A program made the position numbers and the translations under genes. Of a stretch of 64,000 bases of DNA, positions 49,387 through 58,979 are shown one piece after another. Position 1 is the stretch's first letter; every line of letters begins with the position of its first letter. Under the pieces are notes generated by a model, which was not told the origin of the DNA, made no database searches, and worked only from the letters and a program-made list of their open reading frames with translations. The stretch lies in NCBI GenBank assembly GCA_963848825.1, contig CAWKFA010000017.1:620001-684000 (forward strand), written 5' to 3'. Origin of the DNA: CAVVSQ01 sp963848825 (lineage in GTDB: Bacteria > Planctomycetota > Planctomycetia > Gemmatales > Gemmataceae).

Positions 49387-51712
49387 TCACTGCTTCCCGC
49401 CCAACACGTTTCGGCCATGGCTGCCCCGTGGCGTGTCTAGCACATCTCGGACCTTTTGCGCCAGAGTGCTTGGCGTGAAGGGTTTCTGAAGAAATGCGAC
49501 CTCCGCATCCAGTACACCGTGCCGCACGACCGCATCGTCGGTATAGCCACTGAGGTAAAGCACCTTGATGTCGGAACGCGCCTGGGCTAGCCGTTCGGCC
49601 AACTGCCGACCACCCATCCGCGGCATCACCACGTCCGTCAGGAGCAGGTGTATTTTGCCAGGGTGCTGCTCGGTGACTCGCAAAGCGGCTTCACCGTCCG
49701 TGGCCTCCAGCACGGCATATCCTTGCATGCGGAGCGTGTAACAAGTGAGGGAACGCACGGCGTCCTCATCCTCCACCACCAGGATCATTTCGTCGCCCGT
49801 CGGCATCGATTGAGGAGCATGGGTCGTCTCGTCGGAAGGCACACCGTTATCGACCTGCGGCAGGTAGATTTTGAACGTGGTGCCGCGGCCCGGCTCGCTG
49901 TAAACGTAGATGAAGCCGTCACTTTGCTTGACGATGCCGTAGACTGTCGCCAGACCGAGGCCCGTCCCCTTCCCCGGCTCCTTGGTGGTGAAAAATGGCT
50001 CGAAGAGGCGGGCCTTGACCGTTTTTGTCATGCCATGGCCGGTGTCGCTGACCGCCAACAGAACATAGTTCCCCGGCTGAACCTCCGGTCGTTCCTTGGC
50101 ATTGCTCCGATCCAGTACGGCGTTAGCGGTCTCGATGGTGAGTTTGCCCCCTTGGGGCATCGCATCTCTGGCGTTCACCGCAAGGTTCATCAAGATTTGC
50201 TCGATCTGCCCAGGATCGGCTTTCACCCGTCCCAAGCCTTGGAGCGAGAACTGTGGTCAGGCTCACATCCTCCCCGATCAGGTGGCGCAGCATCTTGCCA
50301 ACATCCGTGGCAAGTTCATTGAGGTCGAGTACCTTCGGCTGGATGATCTGTTTGCGGCTAAAAGCCAGTAGTTGCCGGGTCAGACCGGCAGCCCGCTCTC
50401 CGGCCTTTTGAATCTCTTGCACCAGAGCGCTGGCGGGGTCGGTGGCAGGCAGGCGCTGAGCAGCATTTCGCTATAGCCGGAGATGACGGTCAGAAGGTTG
50501 TTGAAGTCGTGGGCCACGCCGCCAGCCAGTTGCCCAACGGCCTCCATCTTTTGCGCTTGTTGGAATTGCGCTGCCAAGGATTTCTGCTCGGTTACGTCCT
50601 GGGCCAGGCAAAGGAAGCCGGTGAATTGCCCGTTGTCGTCGATGAGTGGGGTGTTGAACCAATGGCAAGTGATGGTTCGCCCATCCTTGGTCACGTTATC
50701 GTTGATCGAATGTGCTTCCATTTCGCCCGAACGGATTCGGTTGCGAACCACCTCCATCGTCTCCCAACTCGAACGGGGGACGATTTTCTCATACGGCGGC
50801 ATTGCCCCCAGCATTTCCGCCTTGGAGAAGCCGAAGATTCGTTCGGCGGCTCGGTTCCAGTCAATGATGCGCATATCCGCATCGAACAGGACGTAGGCCA
50901 ACGGCATGCGCTCGATGTGGAGTTGGAGCCGTGCCAGCAGTGCGTCCCGTTCGGCCGCGAGAGAGCGCTTCTCGGTGATGTCCTCGATAACGCCCACCGT
51001 GCGCACGATCTGACCATATTCCGCAACCGGATAGCCCCTGAACCAAACCCAGCGCACGGACCCGTCGGGCGCAAAACACGGGTCTCCACATCAATGTGGC
51101 CCGTCTTCATCATGGCGGCATTCGCACGCCCCATCATTTCTTGGTCCAGGGGGTGGATGCCTTCTAAATAGGGATGGCTTCCATCAAGAAGGTCTTGACA
51201 AGAGCGGCCCCACATTTGCTCATAGCCGGGGCTGACATACAACACCCTGGCTTCCCTGGCGTCGATCATCCACAGGACTTGATGAATGTGTTCCGTCAAC
51301 TCCTTGACACGCTCTTCGCTCTTGCGGAGCATTCTCTCGGAACTACTCCGCTCCACGGCATAGCGAATCGCCCGCTGCAACGAACCCGCCTCGATTTGGC
51401 CTTTCACCAAATAGTCCTGCGCTCCTTCTTTAGCGCACCCAATGCCAACTCTTCATCGTTTTTACCTGTTAGCACGATGACAGCGACTTGCGTGTTGCCT
51501 CGAAGCGTTTGCAGGGTGGTCAAACCCTGGCTGTCGGGCAAACCCAGGTCGAGGAGAATCACGTCGAAGTGCTTCGCCGTGAGGATTTTCAGGGCATCTT
51601 CCAGGCGTTCGCTTATCTGTGCGTGGAAATAGCTATCGGACAGCAATTCCTCCGTGAGCAATACGTCCGTGGGATTGTCTTCCACAATCAAAACGTGGAT
51701 GGCGGGCTTCAT
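49387..51712 (-). CDS. Hybrid histidine kinase: receiver - PAS - PAS - HisKA - ATPase - receiver
   Basis: It starts at the ATG at 51712 with a receiver (HVLIVEDNPTDVLLTEELL, VILLDLGLPDSQGL, VIVLTGKNDEE, QDYLVKG). Two PAS domains follow (VLYVSPGYEQMWG; YVLFDADMRIIDWNRAAERIFG with a PAC end TGFLCLAQDVTEQK), then HisKA (VGQLAGGVAHDFNNLLTVISGYSE, His acceptor), the ATPase part (QILMNLAVNARDAMPQGG, VSDTGHGM, GTGLGLATVYGIVKQ) and a C-terminal receiver (ILVVEDEDAVRSL, LLLTDVVMPRMGGRQLAE, YLSGYTDD, FLQKPFTP). Frameshifts lie near 51415, 51070, 50405 and 50235. It is the last gene of its cassette, one base after the single-domain regulator. It is cytoplasmic. Confidence 0.85.
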
Positions 51713-51713
51713 G

Positions 51714-52160
51714 TCAGTCTTTCCCCGTCAGCGTTACCACGGAGAACCAGAAGTTCTCGATGCTCGTCACGATCTCCGTGAACTTCTCGAAGTCCACCGG
51801 CTTCACGATGTAGCAGTTGGCGTGCAAGCCGTAAGCCTTCAGAATGTCGGCCTCGCTGCTGGAGGTGGTCAGGACGACAACCGGAATGCGCATGAGCTTC
51901 TCGTCCGACTTGATTTCGGACAAAACTTCCCGCCCATCCTTCTTGGGCAGGTTGAGGTCGAGCAGGATAAGACCGGGGCGGGGCGCTCCCTTGAACTGAC
52001 CCTCGCCACGCAGGAAGCCCAGTGCTTCCACGCCATCCTTCACCACGTGGAGGTTCGTCGCGAGTTCCGAGTTTTCCAGGGCTTCTTTCGCCAACAGGGC
52101 ATCCGTGGGGCTGTCCTCCACGAGCAGGATTTCGACCTGTCGGTCTCTTCTACTTATCAT
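51714..52160 (-). CDS. Single-domain response regulator (Rcp1-like)
   Basis: An intact 148-residue receiver: ILLVEDSPTDALLAKEAL, LILLDLNLPKKDGREVL with the phosphoacceptor Asp, VVVLTTSSSEADI, NCYIVKPVDFEKF and the long C-terminus FWFSVVTLTGKD. Its ATG overlaps the stop of the upstream PAS kinase (ATGA, 52157-52160), so the two are translationally coupled and very likely partners. It resembles the regulator at 38197-38643 in length, motifs and gene position. Confidence 0.9.
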   Translation of the reverse strand: MISRRDRQVEILLVEDSPTDALLAKEALENSELATNLHVVKDGVEALGFLRGEGQFKGAPRPGLILLDLNLPKKDGREVLSEIKSDEKLMRIPVVVLTTSSSEADILKAYGLHANCYIVKPVDFEKFTEIVTSIENFWFSVVTLTGKD

Positions 52161-53746
52161 CGGTTCGCTCCCATGTTGGGCAGAGTGAAAGAGAAAGTCG
52201 ACCCTTGGCCTGGTTCGGACTCTAGCCAGATGCGGCCCCCGTGACGCTCGACGATTTTCTTGCAGACCGCCAGGCCAATGCCCGTGCCGGGGTACTCGGT
52301 TCTGGTGTGGAGCCGCTGGAAGATGACGAAGATGCGCTCGAAATATTCGGGCTGTATGCCGATGCCATTGTCCTTTATGGAAATGACCCATTCGCGCGCA
52401 TTTTGGCGCACGCCGACGTGTATTGTCGGCGGCTGGAGACTGCGGAACTTGAGTGCGTTGCTGAGGAGGTTTTGGAACAGGTGCGTCAGTTGGGCGGCGT
52501 CCGCTACCGCGACCGGGAGTTTGTCCTGGGTGACGACCGCGCCTTCTTCCGCGATGGCGGTTTCGAGGTTTGCAAGTGCCTGAGCCAGGATTTCGTTACA
52601 GTCCGTCGGCGCGAATGCTTTGCCCCCCTTGCCAACCCTGGAGTAAGAGAGCAGGTCGCCAATGAGTGTTTGCATTCGGCTGACGCCATCCACGGTATGG
52701 GTGATCAATTCGTCGGCCCGCCCATCCAACTTACCCTGGTAACGCTTCTTGAGCACCTGGACACAACCGGCCACGGCTCGAAGGGGCTCTTGCAGGTCGT
52801 GGGAAGCGACGTAGGCGAATTGCTCCAGGTCGAGGTTCGAGCGCGACAGTTCCTCGACCGCCTTGCGCAGATCGGTTTCGGCCTGCTTGCGCTCGGTCAA
52901 GTCCCTGGTAATATAGGCGAAACCTTGCAATTCACCATGCGAGTCGTACAGGGGCGTGGTGGCATAGTTGGCCCAGAACTGCGTGCCGTCCTTGCGAACG
53001 CGCCAATCCTCAGCCCCCACTTTGCCGAGGACAAGGGCCTTGCGGAGTTCCTCCTCCTGGGTGTTGCGTTCGATGTCTTGAGGCGGGAGGAAGCGGCTCA
53101 GGGGCTTGCCGATGATTTCCTCGGCGCTGAAGCCGAAGAGCAGTTCCGCCCCGCTGTTCCACGTCTGAATGTTGCCGGTGCGGTCAAGCATCATGACGGC
53201 GTAATCCTTGATGCCCTCGACGAGCAAGCGAAAGCGGGATTCGCTATTTCGCAACTCTTCTTCGGCCCGCTTGCGCTCGGAAATATCCCGGACGAGTCCC
53301 GTAAAGTAGCGGCGCTGGCCCAGCTGAAAGACGCTGACCGCCAAATCCATGGGGAAGGTCGAGCCGTCTTTACGCCGCATCACGAGTTCCCGCCCGGTGC
53401 CGACACCGGATCGCAGGTAAGTAGCGAGATCCCCACCACTCTCATCCTGATACTGGTCGGGCATCAGCGTCTTGACGTTGTTGCCGACGACTTCGGACGC
53501 CGAGTAACCGAAAATCTTCTCTGCCGCCGGGTTGTAAGTCTCCACGATGCCATTTTCGTCGATGGTGATGATGCCGTCGATCAAGTGGTCAACGATAGAA
53601 CGCATCCGTTCTTCGGCGGCAACGGGTTCCTGCCCCCGCTGCTGCAACTCTTTTTTCAGCGGGTTGCGGTCGGTGATGTCCATGAGGAATACCTGGGATT
53701 GTAACAGGTCGAAGGCCGGAAATCCTTGCGTTCCACACAACGCCAT
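52157..53746 (-). CDS. Sensor histidine kinase with two PAS domains
   Basis: A 529-residue frame without breaks. PAS 1 (IVDHLIDGIITIDENGIVE, YNPAAEKIFGYSASEVVG, FTGLVRDISERK) is of the same type as the PAS repeats in the kinase at 35831. PAS 2 (LLVEGIKDYAVMMLDRTG, FGFSAEEIIGKPLSRFLPP) carries a PAC end. Then come FAYVASHDLQEPLRAVAG (His acceptor) and ATPase motifs FQNLLSNALKFRS, IKDNGIGIQPEYFERIF and GTGIGLAVCKKIVERHGG. Upstream DNA to about 53925 also reads like the end of a PAS domain in another frame, so the true N-terminus may be longer and cut by a frameshift near 53725. It is the first gene of the second signalling cassette. Confidence 0.85.
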   Translation of the reverse strand: MALCGTQGFPAFDLLQSQVFLMDITDRNPLKKELQQRGQEPVAAEERMRSIVDHLIDGIITIDENGIVETYNPAAEKIFGYSASEVVGNNVKTLMPDQYQDESGGDLATYLRSGVGTGRELVMRRKDGSTFPMDLAVSVFQLGQRRYFTGLVRDISERKRAEEELRNSESRFRLLVEGIKDYAVMMLDRTGNIQTWNSGAELLFGFSAEEIIGKPLSRFLPPQDIERNTQEEELRKALVLGKVGAEDWRVRKDGTQFWANYATTPLYDSHGELQGFAYITRDLTERKQAETDLRKAVEELSRSNLDLEQFAYVASHDLQEPLRAVAGCVQVLKKRYQGKLDGRADELITHTVDGVSRMQTLIGDLLSYSRVGKGGKAFAPTDCNEILAQALANLETAIAEEGAVVTQDKLPVAVADAAQLTHLFQNLLSNALKFRSLQPPTIHVGVRQNAREWVISIKDNGIGIQPEYFERIFVIFQRLHTRTEYPGTGIGLAVCKKIVERHGGRIWLESEPGQGSTFSFTLPNMGANR

Positions 53747-54131
53747 CCCGATACTCGAACAGGTGTGGCACCGGGAGGGCCCGGTGGCATGGTTGGCGGT
53801 GCCGTTCGCGTGTCGGAGGTAATCAGCCTCAGGTGGACAAAAGGCAGATCGGTAAAACCACGTTCAGAACATTCCCGAGAAAACTTCGCGGCCTCCATCC
53901 CGCGCCGCTGATTTTGGCTGGCCAACGGCGCGGCAGGTCGTGAATATTATCTTGCCAAGGGGAAGCGGGACGACGCCTGACCGATAGCACGATGTTCGTC
54001 CGGCGAAAGCCCGAATGCAAGCAAAATTGCGAGGTACGTGCGAAAACGACACCGGGCGCCGTGCCGGACGTTTGCGCTGAGGCTAGACAGGCTTACGAAC
54101 GGGCCGTCGCCGGAAAGTAGGCTACGGTAGT
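53747..54131. other. Region upstream of the PAS kinase, no clear gene
   Basis: The first 180 bases (53747-53925, minus strand) may encode a further PAS segment of the kinase in a shifted frame (CSERGFTDLPFVHLRL, VRVSGWRCVERKDF). From 53926 to 54131 I see nothing recognisable. Confidence 0.35.
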
Positions 54132-54317
54132 TTGCGAACGCCTGGGATGAGTTCGAAGGGCGTGAACATCAAGGGAGCCTTGCGTGTTGTTCGGAACGAT
54201 GGGTTCTATATTCCAAACGCATTAATTTGGGATGCAAGAGGAACTACAATGGATGTTTTCCAAGCCAATGAAAATGGGGAAAAGCCAGCTATTAGACCTG
54301 CTCGTCCTGCCAAATGA
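54132..54317 (+). CDS. Short ORF of unknown function next to the ISL3 insertion
   Basis: 61 residues, with KGVNIKGALRVVRNDGFYIP and ARGTTMDVFQANENGEKP as the only non-trivial parts. Its stop TGA (54315-54317) is the first three bases of the ISL3 target duplication, so the element sits just behind it and does not alter the protein. There is no good ribosome-binding site. It may be the 3' part of an older gene whose start is lost. Confidence 0.3.
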   Translation: MRTPGMSSKGVNIKGALRVVRNDGFYIPNALIWDARGTTMDVFQANENGEKPAIRPARPAK

Positions 54318-54322
54318 ATTCT

Positions 54323-55710
54323 GGCTCTTCGTGAAGTCGAGTGGGTGAATTTAGGCGTCCAGACCCCCTGAGAGCTGATTATTTGCTGCAAAAACGTTCT
54401 TTTCTTTCGAGGGGAAATCTGTATTGATGGACCTATGCCATCAACTCGACAAATACGCGACGTCTATCGGTTCCCTGGGTTCGATCCTTTGGCCAGCGTC
54501 CATGGGATCTTTGGCGATCCGGTCGCTGTGGTCGTCACCCTCCAGCGGCGCCGAAAAAAACGGCCTGTGGGGTTTGTGGTCAGGTGTCTGCCGCGTTTTA
54601 CGATCAAAGGTCACGCCGTGTCCGCGACCTTTCCTGTGGCGACAAGCGCGTTTACCTCGATTTCTCGATTCGTCGAGTAGCGTGTTCGTGGGTGCGCTGG
54701 CGTGAAGACCGAAAGTCTGGACTGGCTTGCCGACAATCCGTTTTACACGAAACGGTTTGCCTACTTCGTGGGACGGCGTTGCCGGGACAGTTCGGTCAAG
54801 GCCGTGGCCGACGAACTGACCTTGGATTGGCATACCGTCAAGGAGTTGGACAAGCAGTACATGGCCGAGCAACTTCGACGGGCCAAACAACCTGCCCCCA
54901 GGGCGATTGGCATCGACGAAATTGCTATCGGCAAAGGCCACAGCTACCGCATTGTAGTCAGCGACCTGATTCGGGGGCGGCCCATATGGTTCGGCGGCAA
55001 GGATCGCTCCGAGGAAAGCATGGACGCCTTCTTTGCTTGGCTGGGCCCCGAAAAATCCAGCAAAATCCGCCTGGCGGTCATGGACATGTGGAAGGCGTTC
55101 CACAGTTCCACCCGCAAGAAAGGAAATGCCCCACAAGCCCTGATTATCTACGACAAGTTCCATGTGCTGCGCCATTTGCAAGATGCTTTGGACACGGTTC
55201 GCAAGAAAGAATACGGCCGGCTGACGGGGCCTGGCCGACGTTATATCAAGGGGCAAAAGTATGCTTTGTTGTCGCGTTGGCGCAACCTCACTCTGAAGGG
55301 TAGAAAAGCGTTGAAGCTATTATTCAACGCCAACAAGCGACTATACAAAGCCTACCTCCTCAAGGAGTCTTTCGAACAGCTCTGGAGCTACGAGTCTCCC
55401 GGTTGGGCCCTACGCTTTTTCTCCAATTGGGTGGAGTCCCTCAGGTGGCAACGCTTAAAACCCTACGAGGAATTCGCGAACTTGATCCAGAGCCATTGGG
55501 ACGGCATCGTGGCTTATTGTCATGCCAACAACAAAGTGGCCCTGGGATTCGTCGAGGGTCTCAACAACAAAATACGCGTCATCCAGCGACGCGCCTACGG
55601 CTTCCGCGATGAGGAATATCTACGTCTGAAAATCCTCACGTGCATGCTCCCAAAGCTTTGAAATAGGTAAGATGATCTACTTTTTTACCCACTCGACTTC
55701 ACGAAGAGCC
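54323..55710 (+). mobile_element. ISL3-family insertion sequence, 1388 bp
   Basis: The ends are 24-bp perfect inverted repeats (54323-54346 and 55687-55710) beginning GGCTCTTCGTGAAG, as usual for ISL3 elements. The 8-bp sequence TGAATTCT is present on both sides (54315-54322 and 55711-55718) as target duplication. One transposase gene fills the inside. Intact ends and duplication point to recent insertion. Confidence 0.92.
54435..55661 (+). CDS. ISL3-family transposase, frameshifted
   Basis: The N-terminal part (YRFPGFDPLASVHGIFGDP) is followed by the zinc-finger region (CGVCGQVSAAFYDQ, LSCGDKRVYLDF and a CSWC pair) and the DDE core. The core has IGIDEIAIGKGHSYRIVVSD with the first Asp, AVMDMWKAFHSS with the second and NNKVALGFVEGLNNKIRV with the Glu near the end. 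ISL3 enzymes cut and paste the element. Frame changes near 54575 and 54700 lie in the zinc-finger part; from 54702 on the frame is open. As elsewhere in the window these may be sequence errors. Confidence 0.88.
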
Positions 55711-55769
55711 TGAATTCTGTATGGGCGATAGAAGCCATCAGCCGCAACCGCTCGTAGTTCTTTCATCAC

Positions 55770-56133
55770 TCACCCCTTCAGCTTCTCCACGCCGCCGTAA
55801 ACATTTGGTGCGCCGGTCCCGATGCGGCACGAAAACGCCCGGTTCACGAGCGAGCCTGACACCGTCCGTGGTGATTTTCGTTTCAATGCGGTAGACGTCG
55901 TAGCCGACGTTGACGCCATCGACAGTATGACCCTTGGGCTTGGCCTCGCCCACACCGATGACCTTGCCATCAGCGTACAACATGTAATCAGCCTCGCCGG
56001 TGGTGAGCGGAAACGCCCGCACGGCAACCCCCAATTCCGCCGAGATATTCATCTGCCGGTAGTCTTGAACGGCCCAGCCGGCCTGTCCAAGCTGCCGGTC
56101 GATCTGCTGCCGAGCTTTTTCTTCGGGGGTCAT
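55770..56133 (-). pseudogene. hsdR: Internally deleted type I restriction endonuclease subunit R remnant
   Basis: The N-terminus (MTPEEKARQQIDRQLGQAGW, VAVRAFPLTTGEADYMLYADGK, GVGEAKPKGHTV) is that of HsdR, including the nuclease-type E-A-K. Right after it comes YDVYRIETKITTDGVRL and VPHRDR, which in full-length HsdR stands several hundred residues later, behind the helicase motor. The frame then shifts to the tail YGGVEKLKG. So at least one large in-frame deletion removed the helicase, and the protein cannot work. It lies 60 bases right of the ISL3 element and 350 bases left of the AAA/DUF4276 operon. Confidence 0.65.
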
Positions 56134-56484
56134 TGGGTACCGGAAATGCGCACACGTCTTGCCCGCTCAGGGGCTGCCTGAGGCGATTCTTGCCTGACAG
56201 CGGCGGCACGTCGGCTTACTGAATCATGGGAAGAGGCTCATTGCCGCGATAATGCAAATATCCTACGCTGGCATAAGTGAACGTTCAATCAGGAAAGGCG
56301 TAAAGGCTTGGGCCGGGAATCCGGCGACCCGCCCAGGCTAAAAATGGCGCCGGTTGTGGCGGCTGGGGACGACATCAGGGGCTCCTGGGGGGGAGCAGCG
56401 GCGAGCGTGGAATATTATTCCGCATCCAGCGAATGCATTTTCGGCGGCTCAATGACATGCACGTAGGGGGTACCGAGGTAACCA
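56134..56484. other. Upstream region of the AAA/DUF4276 operon, no gene seen
   Basis: 351 bases. No start or motif supports a gene. The operon's promoter should lie here; an AT-rich stretch at 56409-56420 (GGAATATTATTC) is the best -10-like candidate, without a matching -35. Confidence 0.4.
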
Positions 56485-57680
56485 ATGGAACCGATTTTGC
56501 GTTCACTGATTCTGAAGCGGTTCCGTAGCATTCCGGCGGAAACGGTGCAGTTTGCCAACCCGACGTTCCTCGTCGGGCGCAACGGATCAGGCAAGAGCAA
56601 CTTTCGGGATGCGATCGACTTTCTGGCCGAGGCGATGGCGTCATCCTTGCAATCAGTGTTCGACCGGCGCGGTGGGATAGTCGTCGTGCGAAATCGGACA
56701 CCCGGTAAAAGTTATCCGACGAATCTTGGCTTGGCGCTATCCTCGGAAAAATCAACGGGGAGATTACACAGGCAAGGTATGCCTTCGAGGTTCGGGCCAC
56801 GAAGAACTATGGTTTTGAAGTGTTACGCGAACAGTGTGTTGTGCACTCACAAAGTGGCGAAATTTCATGGTTCGACCGATCCCGTAAAACGTTCCGCTCC
56901 AACGTCGAGGGTCTGAAGCCGGCGTTGGAACCAACTTCGCTTGGATTGCCCGTTATCGGCGGCGAAGCGAGTTTTGCTCCCGTTCTGCGCACTTTGGCAG
57001 CAATGCGCACCTATTCCATTGAGCCTGGCAAACTACGCGAGTTGCAAGACACGGACAGCGGCACTGGCCTTAAAGCAGATGGAAGCAATGCGGCCAGCGT
57101 GCTGCAAGAGATTGGTCGTAATGCGCCCGATGATTTGGTGCGGATTGGCGAGTTACTCACGACCATCGTTCCGAATACCATCAAAGTCCAACCGATCAAA
57201 CACGGCAAAAAGCTGACTCTGGAATTTACCCAGGAATGGGGCCAAAACAAACGGCTGAAGTTCGAATCTTTCAGCATGTCCGACGGCACCCTTCGCGCAC
57301 TCGGCTTGCTGGCGGCAGTCTACCAGCGGCCGGCGCCGTCGGTGCTCGTGATCGAGGAACCCGAAGCAACTATTCATCCCGGCGCTCTGGGAGCCATTCT
57401 CGATCTCATGCGTCACGCGAGCCGGTACATGCAGGTGATTGTGACCACTCATAGTCCGGAGGTTTTGGATGCGGATTGGCTTGCGGATGGTAACTTGAGA
57501 ATCGTTTCCTGGGACGAGGGCGCGATGCGCATTTTGCCTCTCGCGACCGGGACGCAGGAAGCCTTGCGGGAACATTTAATGAGTGCGGGAGAATTGCTTC
57601 GCTCAAATGCTCTGCGCCCCACAATCATTGTCCCGGGTACCGTCCCCGAAACAAACCTATTCGAGGACGTGGCCTCATGA
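56485..57680 (+). CDS. AAA-family ATPase (SMC/OLD-like) of a putative defence operon
   Basis: A P-loop ATPase of about 398 residues of the AAA_21/SMC-like type. Walker A is FLVGRNGSGKSNFRDAIDFL near residue 30, the signature-like FSMSDGTLRALGLLAAVYQ precedes Walker B SVLVIEEPEATIHPGAL (catalytic Glu in EEPE), and IVTTHSPEVLDA is the H-loop. In this group DNA or a phage protein often controls ATPase activity. A frameshift near 56745 splits the first 85 residues from the rest. Its stop overlaps the start of the DUF4276 gene (ATGA, 57677-57680), so the two products are made together. The same pairing of ABC-type ATPase and TOPRIM nuclease is found in OLD, Gabija and PARIS defence systems. Confidence 0.82.
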
Positions 57681-58311
57681 ACATTCAACCCATTGTGGAA
57701 GGCCACGGCGAAATCGAGGCCGTTCCGATCCTTTTGCGTCGGCTGCGTGATTTGGCCCAAGCGTATCCGCTTGAGGTGAACGCCCCGATTCGCCGGCATG
57801 TTTCGGATTTTTTCGACGAAGCACAGATTCGCAAAGCGATTCGCTTGGCGATCAAACAGAACTGCCAGGCGATTATGCTAATCGTGGACGGGGACGCCGA
57901 AGGCGATTGCCCAAGAAACCAGGCACCAGAAATCCTTGGCTGGCGCAGGCTGAGGCAGCGGGAACTACCTGTGCGGTGGTCATGGCTTACCGGGAATACG
58001 AAGCCTGGTTTCTGGCAAGCATCGAATCGCTTCGCGGGATACGAGGTATTCGCAGCGACGCGACATCTCATCCACAGCCGGAAGTTCCCACTGGCGCCAA
58101 GGGACACCTTGAAATGCGAATGGAAGAAGGCAGAAGCTATCACGAAACAGCTGACCAACCAGCGTTGTCAGCGGCCTTCGACATGAAGCCAACCTACGGA
58201 AAATGCCGATCGTTCAGGCACTTAGTGAAGGCATTCGGTGAATTGGTCGCTGCCGGTGGTGTGCCGCATGCTGCATGGCCCCCCGCCGATTGGCAAGAGG
58301 CTGGTGCATGA
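57677..58311 (+). CDS. DUF4276 (TOPRIM-like) protein of a putative defence operon
   Basis: About 211 residues. The opening NIQPIVEGHGEIEAVPILLRRL has the acidic Glu of a TOPRIM-like fold. It is followed by CQAIMLIVDGDAEGDCP (the D-x-D part) and VMAYREYEAWFLASIESLRG, with the C-terminal KPTYGKCRSFRHLVKAF, all typical of DUF4276. A frameshift between 57930 and 57960 splits it. The start overlaps the ATPase stop and its own stop overlaps the ATG of a small third ORF. The family is expected to be a nuclease or nucleotide-binding partner of the ATPase; activity is inferred from fold and context only. Confidence 0.82.
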
Positions 58312-58492
58312 GTAACCAGGTCTGGCAAATCGCGGCTACCGGAACCGAGATCTACCATTTGTTGACATCAACAAAATGGTTGGCGACGGCATGTCCAGCC
58401 ATCTCGCACGCGGTTCTCGCTTTGCTGATCACGCCGGAGAAGTTGCGCCGGAATGGCAATGGCAGCTGATTCTCAGTGATGGCGAGCCGTAG
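58308..58492 (+). CDS. Small third ORF of the AAA/DUF4276 operon
   Basis: The ATG at 58308 overlaps the DUF4276 stop (ATGA), the same coupling as between the first two genes. Uncorrected it reads 53 residues to 58469. If a frameshift near 58364 is assumed, a more protein-like sequence follows (DINKMVGDGMSSHLARGSRF, VAPEWQWQLILSDGEP) to the TAG at 58490-58492, about 61 residues. I recognise no family. It could be a small regulator or toxin-type partner, or only a decayed gene start. Confidence 0.4.
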
Positions 58493-58979
58493 CGGAGCCG
58501 ACAGGGGTCGTGGATTCGTGATATTTCCCTGGTTTAGCTCAAGACCTTCTTCACCGGCCTGGCGAGCAGGCAGGGGTCGTGTCATGCAGTCGGCCCGTTC
58601 TCACCTGACGGACGAGCCGGCAAGGGTCGGCCCGGCCGTTCTATCAACCGAGTTAACCACATGGCCCTGGGCCGGGTGTTGCTCAATCGGGATGTTGCGC
58701 ATGGGCTTGTCTGGCGTGTCGTTGCATCGTTTCACTTGTTTCACTGCCATGGAAGGGGGGGTGAAATCGTGCAACGACCGAGGACCGGTCGCTTTGACAC
58801 CTGTCGTTTCATCGTTTCTTGCGTTTCAGTGCAACGGCGGGGGGCGTCTGCTACACGGTCCAGCGCGTTGGGTGTTGGACCACGGGTCGTTGACGAACTG
58901 GTGCGGACGGTCGCGACGTTCCCCTGGGGTCCGTTCCCATCGCCTGCGGATTCCCTGCTGTGATTCGCTCCCGGCAAGG
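58493..58979. other. Non-coding stretch with inverted copies of the dispersed repeat
   Basis: 487 bases between the small ORF and the porin end. It holds the minus-oriented copies of the 51-bp dispersed repeat (58533-58581 and a partial 58599-58630, plus a fragment at 58501-58513). Further right, at 58720-58845, short CGTTTCA-type words recur several times. No supported gene. Confidence 0.5.
58533..58630 (-). repeat. Dispersed repeat, opposite orientation
   Basis: The reverse complement of this stretch shares CACGACCCCTGCC, a C/G inverted core, GGTGA-AAGGTCT and AGCTAAA with the copies at 35336-35454. It marks the right edge of the accessory region, as those copies mark the left edge. Confidence 0.55.

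Noticed and set aside
41483..55710. Composite transposon formed by the two insertion sequences
   Set aside because: The elements belong to different families (IS701 and ISL3) with different ends and each has its own target duplication.
56415..56600. Minus-strand frame over the start of the ATPase gene
   Set aside because: It overlaps the Walker A coding region antisense and has no start signal.
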